Shown: positions 1-13,700 of the stretch, piece by piece
Layout of the letters: every line of letters starts with the position of its first letter
Position numbering within the stretch: the first letter of the stretch is position 1
Source of the DNA: Nemopilema nomurai
Taxonomy: Eukaryota; Cnidaria; Scyphozoa; Rhizostomeae; Rhizostomatidae
Assembly (NCBI GenBank): GCA_003864495.1
Contig: ML133422.1
Location: 2,721,601-2,785,600, forward strand
Direction: 5' to 3'
DNA length: 64,000 nt
The notes under the pieces: model-generated
The model's input: the letters and a program-made list of their open reading frames with translations, nothing else
Told to the model about the DNA's origin: nothing
Databases searched by the model: none
Position numbers and translations under genes: made by a program

Positions 1-2160
1 CGCAACAACATATCCAATGGACTTGGTAAGGTGAGCTGGAAAAGCTAAACAAAAAGTTTTTTGCAGCCAAAAGACAAAGTAGGGATTATAGCTTGAGATG
101 AATTATCGAACTTTTAATGGTTAAATTTTATGCCATAGGACACGTTTGGCTGCACAAGGAGAGGGTTCACAAAAGAAATACAGGTGGGTGTTGTCACCTT
201 TAACCTTTCACCTTTCATTTTTTGTGATTTTGATACTAGAATAAATTTAAATGTGTCAAATCAAAAACTGACAGTGAAATGTCACCAGCTAACTCGTAAT
301 AGTGGTAGCATTCCTTGGATATGTGATGGAGTTGTTATGTTTTTAACATTTTCGATGCAAATAAATGATATAAAATAAGCAGGAATGAGATAGAAAACCC
401 GAATAACAAAAAAATCTTGTAATAATAAATTCCATTTCATGAATCAGAAAGTGATAACTGCAGCATTTTGATTTATGAACCAGTTTTTGTTTTTCCTGCA
501 CAGGGGAATATTTCACTGCTTTTCAACAATACTCAAAGAAGAAGGAGGGTTCCTCTCTGGAAGCTTATTCAGAGGACTAAGCCCAACACTCATTGTATGT
601 AAAACACATTACACCTGACCTATATTGTGTTTCTAAAAGACATGTTTAGTGAAAATCTGTCTATGTTAAACTCTAACAAAATGTCTGCATTAAAATGACA
701 ATTGCAATACCATATAATATTTTGGTTCCTTATTATGTTGGAATATCACAGAGAAGAGGTTGTGAGAAAGTAAGTACTTCTTAACCACCTTGTAAAGAAT
801 GTATGGATGATGAAAATTATGGGTATATGATTTCAGCATGATGTCAGTTTATAACAGTAGTTCATTCCAAATAACTCTTTACTAGGGAGTGGCACCATAC
901 GTTGGCTTAAACTTTCTTGTGTTTGAAACAACAAAAGGTAATTGACATCAGAAATTTACCTTTTGTTTGTCTGATATACAGCTGAAAGCATCTGCATTAA
1001 AAATTCTTCATTCAGACCATTTTGTTTGCAAAGCATGAAAGTCAACTAAGCATTGATGGCTACTTTTCTTTTTTGAGAATTCTTCAGTCTTGTCTTGCCT
1101 GTTAAATATAAGTTTTCACCTAACTTGTTTCTTCTCTGAAAATGGCTTTTGAAGACCTTAATTCTTTTATGAAAATTAGACCTTAGATTGTTTGTGCCAT
1201 AGGGTGGTGTGTGCCATTCGTAAACAAGGATCAAGATGAGACACATGAACATTCAAGCACAGAGCTTCCTGTTCCATGGAAGCTGTTTTGTGGTTCAGTA
1301 GCTGGTGCAGTTTCTCAAACAAGTAATCAACTTCATAATTATTAGGCCATTGTCACGTAGCTTCAAAAATATATACATTAGGCCAGCAATGACCACAGTT
1401 TCTTGGGTATATAGGATTTAGGTTTAGCTTAACAAAGGTATGTGGACCATATTGAGGCCGTAAGTAGTGTATATTGCGTGACATTTCCTGCTCTTTGAGC
1501 CTTAAATCTTTGCTGGTGAACATGACTCTTCAAACATGTTTGCGTTTGTTCTTGCAGTTACGTACCCCATTGACGTCATACGTCGTCGAATGCAAATGAA
1601 GGGCAGTCATGGCAACCTCTTTGCGTACAACTCTACTCTGCACGCGTGCAAAATTATATTTCAAAAAGAAGGAATATACGGACTGTACAAAGGGAATGTG
1701 CCAAATTTGGCAAAGGTACGTGGAAAGTTCCTGTGTAATGCACTACAAACAAAAATCAAAATGTTTGAACCACTTCGATGCAGTCAATGGCATGTTTGGT
1801 CTGCAGACATATTAAGACAAGAGATATATTCTGACCCTTGACCTTAATGGTGACCTTGACCTCAACGATAAAGCCAACGGCCACCATGTTCCCTGGTTAC
1901 TTCAAAATTAACTCTGTCAGAATTAACTATTAGTCTTGAATAATTCAAACTTATATTCCTGTGTAATACAGATATAATACAGACAATAGTCCAGAAACAC
2001 TTGACTTGTCACATACCAGAACTCTTCAGTATTCTCGAAAGTATTCTGGAAAACGCCTCTGCTTCTCTTTCAGGTTGCTCCAGCAATAGGAATTCAGTTT
2101 GCTGCGTACGAGGTTTGCAGAAGCTTGCTGTATGGAGAGAAAGTGCGATGGGTAAATTAG
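1..2160 (+). CDS. SLC25-family mitochondrial carrier, 3' part (CoA/adenine-nucleotide carrier-like)
   Basis: This is the 3' part of an inner-membrane mitochondrial solute carrier. The gene starts left of the window. Exons by splice phase are 1-30, 139-183, 504-594, 886-937, 1203-1322, 1558-1715 and 2074-2160, about 193 visible residues ending at TAG 2158-2160. The carrier signature P-x-[DE]-x-x-[RK] appears twice: YPMDLVR across the first intron (end of repeat 2 helix 3) and YPIDVIRR in exon 6 (repeat 3 helix 5). Between them lie GLSPTLIGVAPYVGLNF and a glycine-rich AGAVSQT helix; the last helix contains VAPAIGIQFAAYE. These fit the SLC25A16/A42/A23-25 branch that moves CoA or adenine nucleotides. 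The exact substrate cannot be fixed without repeats 1 and 2. It is convergent with ALDH16A1. A possible AATAAA lies at 2581-2586. Confidence 0.88.
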
Positions 2161-4227
2161 AAGAACTCCGAAAAGAATGTTGTAGATCTCTTTTTTATTA
2201 AAATTAAAGCATATTTGAGTACTTGAATTTGTGACATATTCTCGAATTAGTTGAGATTTTATTTGTATTCTTAGGAGCAAGAAGTAGAATTTTGATTTAG
2301 CAGCACATATCGATCGTATATACTTAAAGCTACTTGTTTGATACTGGTTCGTACAACGTCGTAACTTTTTTGAACCTCGATAGATTGTATAGGTTGTTTT
2401 CCTTTAAGCTTAGATGATATATTATCAGCTCTATTCATACAAACAGCTGTCCATGCTGCAGAACTAGCGATTAGGTTGAATGCTTTGAGCCATGGTTAAA
2501 CTAGAACCAATTGTGTAAGCTCAGATGCAATACTTAAAGAAACTCTTTGACTTTTCGAAAAACTTATAAACTAATTTGTGAATAAAATAATTTGTACGAA
2601 ATCTCCCCCAGAGTAATTATAATCTGTCAGTTTGCTATATCAATATTTATTCTGACGTCCCTAAAGCTGTTGTGGAATTATTGGCTCTAGATTGAAATAT
2701 CGTTAAAGGCGTTATTTGTTATGAAATAGGATTCATCCACATAAGGATAATCAAAAACTATAAGTATTCTGAATGTGCAAGAAAAAAATAAATATTGTGT
2801 ACAATAATAGTGAAATGATGGTTGACTTAATGGGACTATACATCTTGGAAACTTTGCCTTGACAACTTGCGCTTAAAACACAACAATAAATACACATGTT
2901 TATGAAGGGAATGAAATAACTTCACTTAACGCATGTATTCTCTTTACCTGCCTGCTTTCCCTGTTTATTTTTCTGAGCCTTGTGGTGGTTGCCAGCATCA
3001 TTTGATAGGTTCTAGCTATCCTTCTGGTTTCAGTTGATTTCGAGGTGTGTATATCACAAAACAATTAAAATTATAGTTTATCTGGTGATACTTTACTGAT
3101 GCTGGGAATCAACTCGCCTTCAAGTTCTTTAATCAGATTTTGACAAGCTAAGATCTAGCAACTAGACAAAATCTTCACAAAATTCAGACGGGCCTTTTTT
3201 CCAACAAAATCTTGGTGTTTCAGAGTAAATATTGAACTTGACGTCGAAATACTTCATGTAACCGATTGGACTCATGCCTCATTGTCTCAGAGAGCTCAGA
3301 CGAAAGCCAAAAATGTAAGAACAAGTAGAAAAATGTGAGGACAAAACTGGATTTTTCTTCTTAGCTTCAGTTCAAGGAATATGACTGCTTAATTATTTAT
3401 TATGTCAGCGATTAGACATTGAAACAGGAAAAGGTAAGAGGATAGGAATTAAGGTAACAGGATAGGAGTCATTTCAAAGCCATGAAATCAATCAGAATCT
3501 GCAATTTTGTCACTTAGGAATGCAGGTTGCAAAATCTCCAGTCTCCTTTTTGAGATTTCTAAATCCATGAATGAGACATTTAACAGATTAAATTGCATCA
3601 ATTAGAGCGCTATAACGAGTATACCTAGGGAATTACAAAAGCTTTTTGGCGTATTAATATCAGCTCCACTTATTCAAACGAAGATCCATTACTTGGTTTC
3701 AATTGACAGAGCCCAAATTGGCTGTCAGGCGAAACCGTGAGCATGTATCTACAATGATCGCTTACGGTTTTAACGAACTTCATGGAATAGAAACATGACA
3801 CCTCTCGCGCCTGCACGTCATCATTAGCAAAACAGAAACAAGAAGGCCAGCGGGCTGAAATAATTTGGAGCGTTGTCTGTGGTGTTATTTTTGATTTGCA
3901 GAACAATAATCCTTGCCACGTTGATCGGTAAGGAAATTTGACAGACTGGGTGGAACTCAATGCAATCCATTATGTGTCAAGGAAGACCTTCTTGCGTCAT
4001 TTAACGCAGATAAACTGAAAACATATTAAAAATCGGACCAGCAGATCATTGAATCAGTCGATCATGGTAAAAGAAGCTCACTTTCATCTAGTACTTCTCA
4101 ATTCTCCTCGTACATATTGATATTAAACAAGGACAACCACGGCTCAGTCTTCAGTTTACAATACAATGTCATTTTAATACTACAAAATCATTTCCTTACG
4201 CTACAAAGTGTGACAAATCCAACCCAT
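2161..4227. other. Intergenic, convergent 3' ends; no gene seen
   Basis: This is 2 kb between two converging genes. It is AT-rich and should hold both 3' UTRs. AATAAA occurs near 2581. An open frame on the minus strand at 3670-3960 shows no family motif or splice context, so I do not call it. Confidence 0.5.
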
Positions 4228-7200
4228 TCAGTTTGCATAGATGTGTCCCATTGGAATCCAAACATTCTTACACTCCACCGATCGAATCAAAAACTCCTCC
4301 CCAGCGCCTTGCTGTGCATCAAACCAATCACGTGGCTCGCCATAGTTCACCCACGTCCGCTTGATGTTAAACGCGGAGGTGGCCTCAACGAACTTGCTGC
4401 CCTCGGCGGAACCAAAATACCAGACTGCATTGACGTTCTGGTGCTCGGTGAGTGTCTTAGTTAAATGGTCCCTACTGCCAGTGACAACATTGACCACGCC
4501 GGGAGGGACATCGGAGGTCTCAAACACCTTGAAGGACAAAAGTGACATTGAAAACAACTAAGAAAAAGAGAATTACAGAAAAAAGAACAAAGAGTCGCAG
4601 GCATAGGTGCATGAAAACGGATCAGTCACAGAGTTTCGTTCACATTTTTAAACACTGTTTTCAAACGAGGTCTCAAACACTTTAAAAGGCAAAACTGGCA
4701 CTAAAAAACAACCCAGAAAATGGGGATTGCAAGATATGTAACAAAATGCAAATGAGATTTAAAGCTTAAGAAGAAAGAGCCACATGTATAGGTGCATGAA
4801 AATTGAACACTAAAACGGGGTGAGGTAGTTGCCTTTTGTTAGATGGCTCACCTGGCAAACATCCATGGCACTCAATGGGTACTTCTCACTTGGCACAATA
4901 ACGACGGTGTTACCACGAGCAATGGCGGGTCCAAGCAAGGAGATAAATGAGAGCAACGGCGATTCATCTGGACAGGCGATTGCAAGGACACCAACAGGCT
5001 CATGAACTCGAAGCACCGTGCCATATTGCTGGGTTTCCTGTTGAAGATCCAATGCATTTGAAATGAATTATGGTAAAAATGTTTCGGGAACTAGATGTCA
5101 GGGTAGCAAAATAAAATTTGGTTATGTGGCCATGAAGGATTGGATAGCAAAGTCTACAGGGAGCTCGAGTCTCAACCAAAACAAGGGTCGGGTCTGGCGA
5201 GGACAAGAGTCGGGCCCAGCGGGGACAAAGGTCAGGACTGGGGGGCAAAGGTGGGGTCCGGCGGGAGCAAAGGTGGGGTCCGGCGGGGGCAAAGGTGGGG
5301 TCCGGCAGGGACAAAGGTCGGGTCTGGCGGGATCCAAATCTCTACAATGAAAGCATCTCCAAAGCCGCACCTGTACACTTCCGCCATACTTATCCGCATA
5401 GGCTGCCCAGTGGAAGAGTCTTTGGATGGACACAGTGACTTGCTTCTCGGCGTCTTCCAAGCTACAGCCCAGCTCCTCCTGCAACCGACCTGCTATTTCC
5501 TTCTGTCTCAGCTCCAGGTTTTCAGCGATGTAGTAAATTATTTGAGCTTTGTTGTGACCAGTCCGTTTGCTCCAGCTGCAAAAAAAACATTCCGTTGAGC
5601 TCAGTTCATATAACCGAACTTTTATTCCACACACCAGCAATTCTAAGGGATTGCATATAACTTCAAATAAATTAATTTATTTCTGAGGAACTGACCCCGA
5701 CAAACCCCCTGCTGCCGCCTCCACAGCGTCCCGGATGTCCTTGCGGTTCCCATCGCCGACTTGGCCTAGAATTTTTCCATCTTTGCTCAAAATCGTCCGA
5801 CAATAGTTGGCATCAGGCCGCTTCTGCTTGCCAGCAACAAACAGTTTGTGAGTGCGGTCAACCCTAATGAAAATAATAAACATACACTTAAATAAACATA
5901 TACTTTGCAGTGAGAAACTAATAGACACAACGTTCTATGTACTACAAACGTGTACAGTTATGCCCATGTGACTTTAAACAGTTTATGGCACATTTCATTT
6001 GTGTATGAAGATGTAATAATTATAGAACAAATAAATTCAATAAAGAGCAAAAATAGTTACAAATCCTGCTCAATCAAACAGTGAGTCATATTCAACAGCG
6101 TTGAGCATAAGTGCTATATTTGATTTGTAAACAAAATCAAAAGGCGAGAGATACTTTTACGAAATAAGTCAGCATTGGAAAGCGCGCTCACAAAATATTA
6201 TCCAATCAAAATTATTTCAAAGTAAGAAAATTCTTCAAAAAAACGAAGCTGACAAATCAAATAGAAAAAAAAACGAACACGAAGGAAGCTAAAAACTAGA
6301 AGAAACTTTCATAAACTGCTTAATGCTACAACTTCTTATTCTCATAATAAGCTACCTGCATTTTGAAAATTTTAAACAAGGACTTGAGAGACCTGACTAA
6401 GACAATGTCGTGCAAAATGGCAAACTGGTACATCTTTTTTAATTACAATAAGCTTCGAAAGCTCTACCAGCCTCAAAATCTCAAAAGTTAATGATTTCTA
6501 ATATAAAGCCCGAGATTTTGATTCTTTCTTACATTTGCTTTCATTAAAAAAATATTTAGTATCGCTTGCACTTACTTTGGATCCGCGGGATCACTATGGG
6601 CTGGTAGGCTCTCGTTCGCATTCAAGACAGGTGGAAAAGAGGCCGGGCCAAAATGTTTAATATCATAGTTCCCAACATCTGGCCTCGACCTTTTCTGCCA
6701 ACTAGGCTTCACATATTCATAAAGACCCTAGCAGAAAATGTAACATTGAATAAACTGCTTTACACGATTCATAGACAAATCTGTACCAGAACATGCGATC
6801 AATGTGACTGAGAGATTCCTATATAAATGTGCGATCCATTTTGCCTAGAATGGTTACTTTAAAATGGCACAAAGGAAAGTAAAAATAGACAACGATGAAA
6901 CAAACCTCTTTTCCACCATCTCGCCCATAGCCACTCTCTTTGAAACCACCAAATCCAGAGGCAGCATCGAAAAGGTTGTGATTGTTGATCCACACAGTAC
7001 CGGCCTTGATATTGCTGGCAACCTCCATGGCTAGGCCAATGCATTCGCTCCAGACACTGGCGCCTAGTCCGTATCTAGTATTGTTGGCTAAACTGATTGC
7101 TTCTTTCGCTGTTCTAAATGTCATCACTGCCAGAACTGGACCGAAGACCTAGCAAGCAAAAGTAAATAATACTTCTGTATTGGACAACACATTATTAAAA

Positions 7201-10200
7201 CAAAGATTTGAAGGCAGTCGTATGACAACTGCATAATCCCTCTAAATCAAGGATACTACATGCGATATAAAAACGCCATTTAACCATTTTTACGTAGCAC
7301 ATTTAATTTATTACCAGATGAGTTATATATAACATCCATCATATATGATATCATAAAAAATATAAATTGAATTCTTCATATTAACTTCTTGATGACGACC
7401 AATTGAAGAATCTGTTTACAGACAAGTGGACATACTTTTTCTACTGCTTCTTTTCAAAATAGCACGGAATAGCGGAACCATAATTTTTCAATATTCCAGC
7501 AAGAACTACAAATGCTTGTTTAGAGATACCTCTCCTAAATTTTCTGAAAATTGAACACAAAAGCCTTTAAGCTTCATTTGCCTTACCTCCTCCATTACAA
7601 TTCTGGATGTCGTGGAAACATTGGTGACCAGAGTGGGTGGATAGAAACAGCCTGTATCTGGCATGCTAGCGCATGCTTGATAAACCTAGAATATCAAGAA
7701 TTTAAACTTAAACACATCTTGTTCGCATTGAATTAACCAGTTATATGTCTTGCATTAAATACAAACCTGTATGATAGAAAATAAGAGTTAAAATGTTGAA
7801 ACATTGGACAAGAAACTCGCTCAGACTACTGATGCAGAGAAAAAGAATGCCTCTTTAATGAAATAGTGCAATTTTTGAAGAAGTGAATCAGCTTGGTTGA
7901 AGAGAGCAATTAAAACTTTGAATGGTCATCTGATCATAATAGCCCAGATGAGAAAAATTCTGCAGGTGAAATGATATATACAACATGTTACAATAAATGA
8001 GTTCCTCTATTGCTCTCAATTTCCATGTAAATCAAATGGAAACAAATAAGAAAAAAGCTGTTGAATCTCAAGCTTAAATGTAAACAATAAAAGCCATGCA
8101 AAAAGAAAATAGCCAAAAATGTACTTATGCGGAATGAGTGCATAGTGATACCTAAACAACACATTGCATTATATCATATTGTATTTTATCAAATTACAAA
8201 ATACAACATTATACCACATTATATTATATCATATAACATTGTAAAATATAGCTTTTTTATTGTGTTATACTTACCTCTGCACCTTCACTTTTAGCATGTT
8301 GTACAAATTCATCAATCGACTTTCGCTGTGATTCATCAACAATCGGTCCCATGTCAATACACTTGTCCAGGGAATGTCCCAGCCTCAAATGTGTCATTCG
8401 TTCTTTTAGTTTGTGAATCAACTTCTCAGCAACGGTTTCCTGAACTAGAAGTCTTGAACCAGCACTGCAGACCTGCTCAAAGAACACAAGAGCAATCAAT
8501 CAGTTGAAACAACTTTATAAAAAGTTGGATATATTAGGTGCTTCATCTAAGGCATGTATGCCTTTTGGTGGAAAACATGGCAACTAACGCCAACAGTATT
8601 GCACTAAGTTAGGATCGCATGGCATTTTGGAGTGTGCAGATTAGATTCTGCAGATAGAGAGACATAATTTTCACTTTTTACTTAGTTAGAGTCAAGGTTA
8701 GAAAATAAAAAGTTACAGCTTTGGTACAGCCTTTCTGATTTGGAATTTGATGGCATTGAACATCAGGTCAGCTAACTAATTAAACTCTAGAGCAAAATCT
8801 AAGGTTCAAATGGCAAATATTTAGCTTTAAATTAAAAGATTTGGACTAGAATTGAAAAGGTTGAAAAAGATTCAATAGACAATTGTATCATATTTCAAAT
8901 ATTGAAATAACTATTCATTTTCGAGTATGAACTTGATAACATTAAAAATATTTTGCAAGTGGTGATGTCCTACAAATTGCTACAAAAGTTATGATCCTAA
9001 AGACTAATAAAAACAAGCACATGGAATAGAAACTTACCTGTCCTTGATTGAACCATATTGCTTGGACAATCCCTTCAACAGCACTGTCCAGATCAGCTGA
9101 GTCAAAGACAACCACTGGAGACTTGCCCCCGAGCTCAAGAGACAACTTTTTACCAGTTCCTGCAGTTAGTTTTCTTAGAATCATTCCAACCTGAAAGATT
9201 GTACCAACATGTGTCATAAACAAGCTAAAAAAGATATATTTAATTGTCCTTATTGGTGAGCCAATATTGCATACTGCATTCCTTGTCAATACACTCTTAT
9301 ATATACACTCTATATATTTTCACTAAAATTTTTAAATAAAAGGTGCTACAGCCTCTCATCTATAAAGCATCTAATGATAAAAGAGGTTTTACACTAATTT
9401 ACACAGATTGACTGACGCAAGAGGCAAGATTTTCCTTTGCAGGGTAAAGCTACTGAAGAACCATGTAAGTCGGGAATCAAATGTGCAAGAATCTTGAAAC
9501 AACAAAACACTTAACAATTGTCCATTGTGCAATTGCAACACTTAACAACTTAACAATCAGATCATTTAGAGTAATTCCTTATGCTATATTCTTACTTCTG
9601 TAGAACCAGTGAATGCAACTTTGTCCACATCTGGGTGCGTTGCTAACAAACTTCCAAACGAGCCTGGTCCAGTGACCACATTAAAAACACCAGGTGGGAG
9701 GCCTGCTTCTGAGCAAATGTCAGCAAAAAGCAAAGCAGATAGGCGAGTGTATGATGCTGGCTTCAGTACCACTGTGTTACCCATAGCCAAGGCAGGACAG
9801 ACTTTCCAGCATAATAGCATCAAAGGAAAGTTCCAAGGAACAATACCACCAATGACACCAATTGGACTCCATCCTTAAATATAATAACAATAGCTATAGC
9901 CTTGAACAAAATCTTATAAGAAATGGATCACAGGATCACGAAAGTTTGGCCACATGACATTATTTCACACAACATACCCTAATTTCATATACAGAAACTC
10001 AATAAAGGTAGGTTCTTAAACTGCTTTACAACTTTTAAATTTGAAAAGAGAAGTAAGTTTAATTTAGCAAACAGCATGGTTGATGGTCAACTCTAGAGGA
10101 CAATGGCCTCTAACCAACCTTTCATTTCTGTCTCCATCAACTCGGCCCACCCTGCATGATGATAGAGATGTCTTGCAACAATCTGTGTATCTGCATCTCT

Positions 10201-10738
10201 TGTCTCTCGTATTGATTTGCCATTGTCCAAACTTTCCAGAACAGCAATTAAACGTATATGTTTCTGAACATGCCTTGCAATACTGTATATATGCCTAGCT
10301 CTCTTGTGAGGGGACAGGGAGCTCCAACTCTGAAAAGCTGTTTTTGCTGCTGCAACTGCCTGATCAAGATCTGGTTTTTCTCCCTGGATTGTGCTGGCAA
10401 GCTTTTCACCTGGATAAAAATTGCTTTAACGTGAATCTATGGCCATGAACTAAACAACTGAAAATGCCCCTAACCTAAACAGAAATACAGATTCGTTGTG
10501 CATACTCTAACTTGCTTTCGATGACCTCTTATCAATAACCAGGAAAAATTAGATAATCAGAGCTGAGGTAATGCATACCTGTTGCAGGAATGAAGGAATC
10601 GTATGTTTTCCGTTCTTTGGGCTTGACCCATTTACCATCAATAAAATGGCCTAAAACTCCATCGTGGCTAGCTATCCATCTCTTGGCAATTTCTGCACTT
10701 TCCGGAGCGGGACCATACTCCAAGTTATCGAATATCAT
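4228..10738 (-). CDS. ALDH16A1: Aldehyde dehydrogenase family 16 member A1 (double ALDH domain)
   Basis: This is a complete 12-exon gene of 810 residues (human is about 802). Exons in transcript order are 10738-10579, 10409-10119, 9873-9596, 9190-9038, 8472-8275, 7685-7587, 7148-6906, 6727-6576, 5863-5696, 5575-5371, 5037-4852 and 4527-4228. All phases agree. The N terminus carries the ALDH16A1-type LEYGPAPES and GHFIDGKW. Domain 1 has [29 protein letters not shown] (Glu262) and GQVCSAGSR (Cys296), so the catalytic Glu and Cys are both present. Domain 2 (from about residue 520) keeps YYIAENLE and EPVGVLAIA but has no ELGG or Cys motif, as expected for the family's non-catalytic second unit. 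The start is the ATG at 10738-10736. A 43-codon upstream reading frame (MATRRKSS..., from about 10866) ends just before it in another frame. Cytosolic NAD(P)-dependent oxidation is likely; the physiological substrate is unknown. Confidence 0.95.
4512..4806. repeat. Tandem duplication around the last ALDH16A1 splice acceptor
   Basis: The exon 12 acceptor region at about 4512-4620 has a diverged copy at about 4667-4806. Both contain GAGGTCTCAAACAC followed by an A-rich stretch and end in a similar TAGGTGCATGAAAA block. The second copy lies inside the last intron and carries a decayed copy of the acceptor and the first few codons. Confidence 0.65.
5181..5333 (+). repeat. 22-bp G-rich minisatellite in an ALDH16A1 intron
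   Basis: About seven consecutive imperfect units of 22 bp (one is 21 bp), each with a core of ACAAAGGTNGGGTC followed by a GGCGGG-like run. It lies wholly in the intron between exons 10 and 11 and is G-rich on the plus strand. It makes long but meaningless open frames on both strands. Confidence 0.85.
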
Positions 10739-13700
10739 CTCAACCTTACTTTTATCCTTTCTGGCCTGCTTGGGAGCTGGGCATCACTTGCACTGCCGTT
10801 CATTGCATGTGTCTGACCTTGTTCTCTTTTGGCTGTAGCACTAGAGCTCTTTCTTCGGGTTGCCATGTTGGAATAAGCCGTGTCACGTGGCACTGATTTG
10901 GGGTATCATTTTGTGAGTGGCTTCTGAACTTGAACTGGGGGAATTTTCACGGGGGCATATTCTTTCGGGGTACCAGAAATGCATGCAATTTTCTAGTAAG
11001 AGACATACGAAAATTTATTTTTCGTAGTTTTTCTGGACTCTGGATAGATGGAATTTAGATATTTTATGCTTTTTTTAAACAGAAGTTCAAATGTGTATTG
11101 AAAAAATTACCATTTTTAGGTGAATTTTGCAAACCAATTACATACTTTTTTATAGAAATGCCTAATTTTTTACCGAGCCACAATATTCTTAAAAAGTATC
11201 GATTTTGAGTCTAAGATTGTGCATAAGTTACTCATGCCTAGCACAAGGTATAAATATTTAGTCCTTTTTAATGTGTCGCTTCATCATAATTTTCAGCAAA
11301 AATATACAGAACGACCAGTTTTATTTTACAAATTAAACTTGAAAATACAAATCTCATGATACAAATATGATCGTCATACAAATATAATGACAGTTGCTTT
11401 GCTTTGAGAGAAAACTTAGAAGAAATTTTAGTCTTGATCAAGGTTGGTATTATTCTTAAACATTTGCAGTTTTGAGCCTAAAGATTTTTTAAACTTTATT
11501 CTTTTAAAAAATGTGTATCAACCGTTTCTTGGAATGGGTATCAAAGCGGTTTCTCGTGGCTTTGAACCCTTGGAAAGCCGCAGAGGCTGGGGAAGTGCAT
11601 CTGTAGAAGATTGGATCGAGCGATCTATTGTTCTCGATTTTGATTGACAGTTGCCTGCTGACATATCTTCGCTTGCCATTCGCCCGCCATTTCACTCGCG
11701 GGAACATTCAAACTGGGTGCAAAGTTCAAGTTGGCGACAAGTTGAAGCTTGATGCACAAGCCCAAGTAAGTGTAGAATCTACCAGATTGAGACAAGAACT
11801 GTTTAGAAAGGAAATGGAGTTGAAGAATCGAGAAAATAGGAAAGATGTCAAGCAAGTACTTTTCATTTGTGAGTACAGCTTTTTTTACAGATGGGCCTAT
11901 TACTTTGTCTGCCACCGAAGCTTTCCCCACGTAGGGGCATTTCCTCCAGTGCATGTCTTCTTGAATAGGACATGTTATCACATAACCACACGATTTAATG
12001 AAGCCCTAAAGATGAAAATATTTTCAAAATGATCTAGCAATATGGATTTTTTAGGAAAATTATGTTCTGAACCCTTCTGTATTAGTTACATTATCAAGGT
12101 GACTGTAAAACAGTACACAGAATATGAAGAGACATTCGGATAGTCTAAGTAGACAAAGTGATATGTGTATAAAATAAAATAGGCTGCGTATGGTTAATCT
12201 TGTGGCATTTGAAATTTTCAATTTTCGAATGTTATTGCTCTTTCTTAGTACAGACAGGTAGGCTTTAGAAGTTAACAATGTTTCCTTTCATGGGTCGTTA
12301 TTGAAGCAAAGTTCACTGCTCGGTCGTGTCATACTTAGAAGACTGCTGTCGATACTATTTTGTAGGCACTAACCAAAAGATGTTTGCAAGGATGTGCACT
12401 CTTAGTCCTTATAGTCATTTTAGTGCTTTATAACCGAGATTTAAGTTCTGAATAACAGAAAATTACTTGCCTTTTCTTAACGTAATATTTCAAAACTGAC
12501 AGAAACCTACTTTTTCATGTCAAATATAGTATCTTCAATATCAGCTATGTTATTTATAAACAATGCACTTTTTGTTGATTAAATCATTTGTGAAATACAC
12601 TAATCCTGCCTATGAATAATGGCAGCTAAATAATTGCTTGTTTGATTTCTTTTTGTTTGAACTTTGATCTATCCTAAGGGACATGTTCGAGTTTTGACCA
12701 GTTACTTCAACAATTCGTTCTTCAGACTCATTTTCAGGCACAAACTTTGAAAAAGATTCTACTAATTGAAAATATTATATTAATTATCAATTGTAAACCC
12801 ACACTAGAAATTGCTTGTTACTTTGTATCAAATAACTTTTTCACTCATCTACCAACAATTTTTGATTGTGATTCTTGATTTAACATTCCTGCATTGTTTT
12901 AAAAAATTATCCTTCAAAAGGATGAATTTACTTGGATTCTTGTTATATAAGCATGTAGATTTAAGCTCTTTCCTTTGCATTTTTTTGAAACTTCAGTTAC
13001 CCTGCTGTGATTGTTGATGTTAAACAAATTGGTCTCTTTTGGTTCAATAAGCCCCCTCTCGAATAAGCCCACCCCTAGATTTTTGGATTTTCGACTCCTA
13101 AGGTTGCCTTTGGCATTTTAGTGAAAGTACTTTGGCATTTTGGTCTTTTAATAATATCTCCTTCACTATGTACAGCGAGTTCCAGAAGATTTTGTTTTAA
13201 CCCCCCTCTCCCCCTCGAATAAGCCCCCATCCAAAAATGTCAAAAAGCCTCCAGGGGGCTAATTCGAGGATTTGCGGTACTGAAAGTTGACCTGCTCAAA
13301 TTATTAATTTGACCTGTATACAATTTATTTGTTTTTTTTTCAGTCCAAAAAATGAAAATTAGGAACTTGTTGAAAATATTCCCTCACTGATGGCTAGGCA
13401 AGCTTGCTTTGTTTAGAAAGAGTTAGTTATTATTCATTTTTATCATTGAATCTTCAGATAGGTATCTTGAAATTTTAATGAACCATTGTTCCATACACTG
13501 ATAGAAGAAATGTTTAAATTGTAGCTGAGAGGTTTTGGTCAGACTCAGAATTACCTCCCATCTTTTTGTTTTAAAGCTTGTTTCCTGTTTTTCAGAGTTT
13601 ATTTTCTTGCCCTCTCATGTGTGATCTCAACAAAGTGACACAAACCCTCTTCATTCCATTGCACCAATTATTAGATTTGTTGCCCATACGCAATTATATC

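Noticed and set aside
5000..5640. Long open frames on both strands rich in Pro/Gly
   Set aside because: Produced by the 22-bp minisatellite in an intron; only the 5371-5575 and 4852-5037 parts on minus are real exons.
11628..12032. Plus-strand frame with a charged helical segment, divergent from ALDH16A1
   Set aside because: Starts at TTG, no downstream exons before the palindrome; kept only as a weak exon-like stretch.
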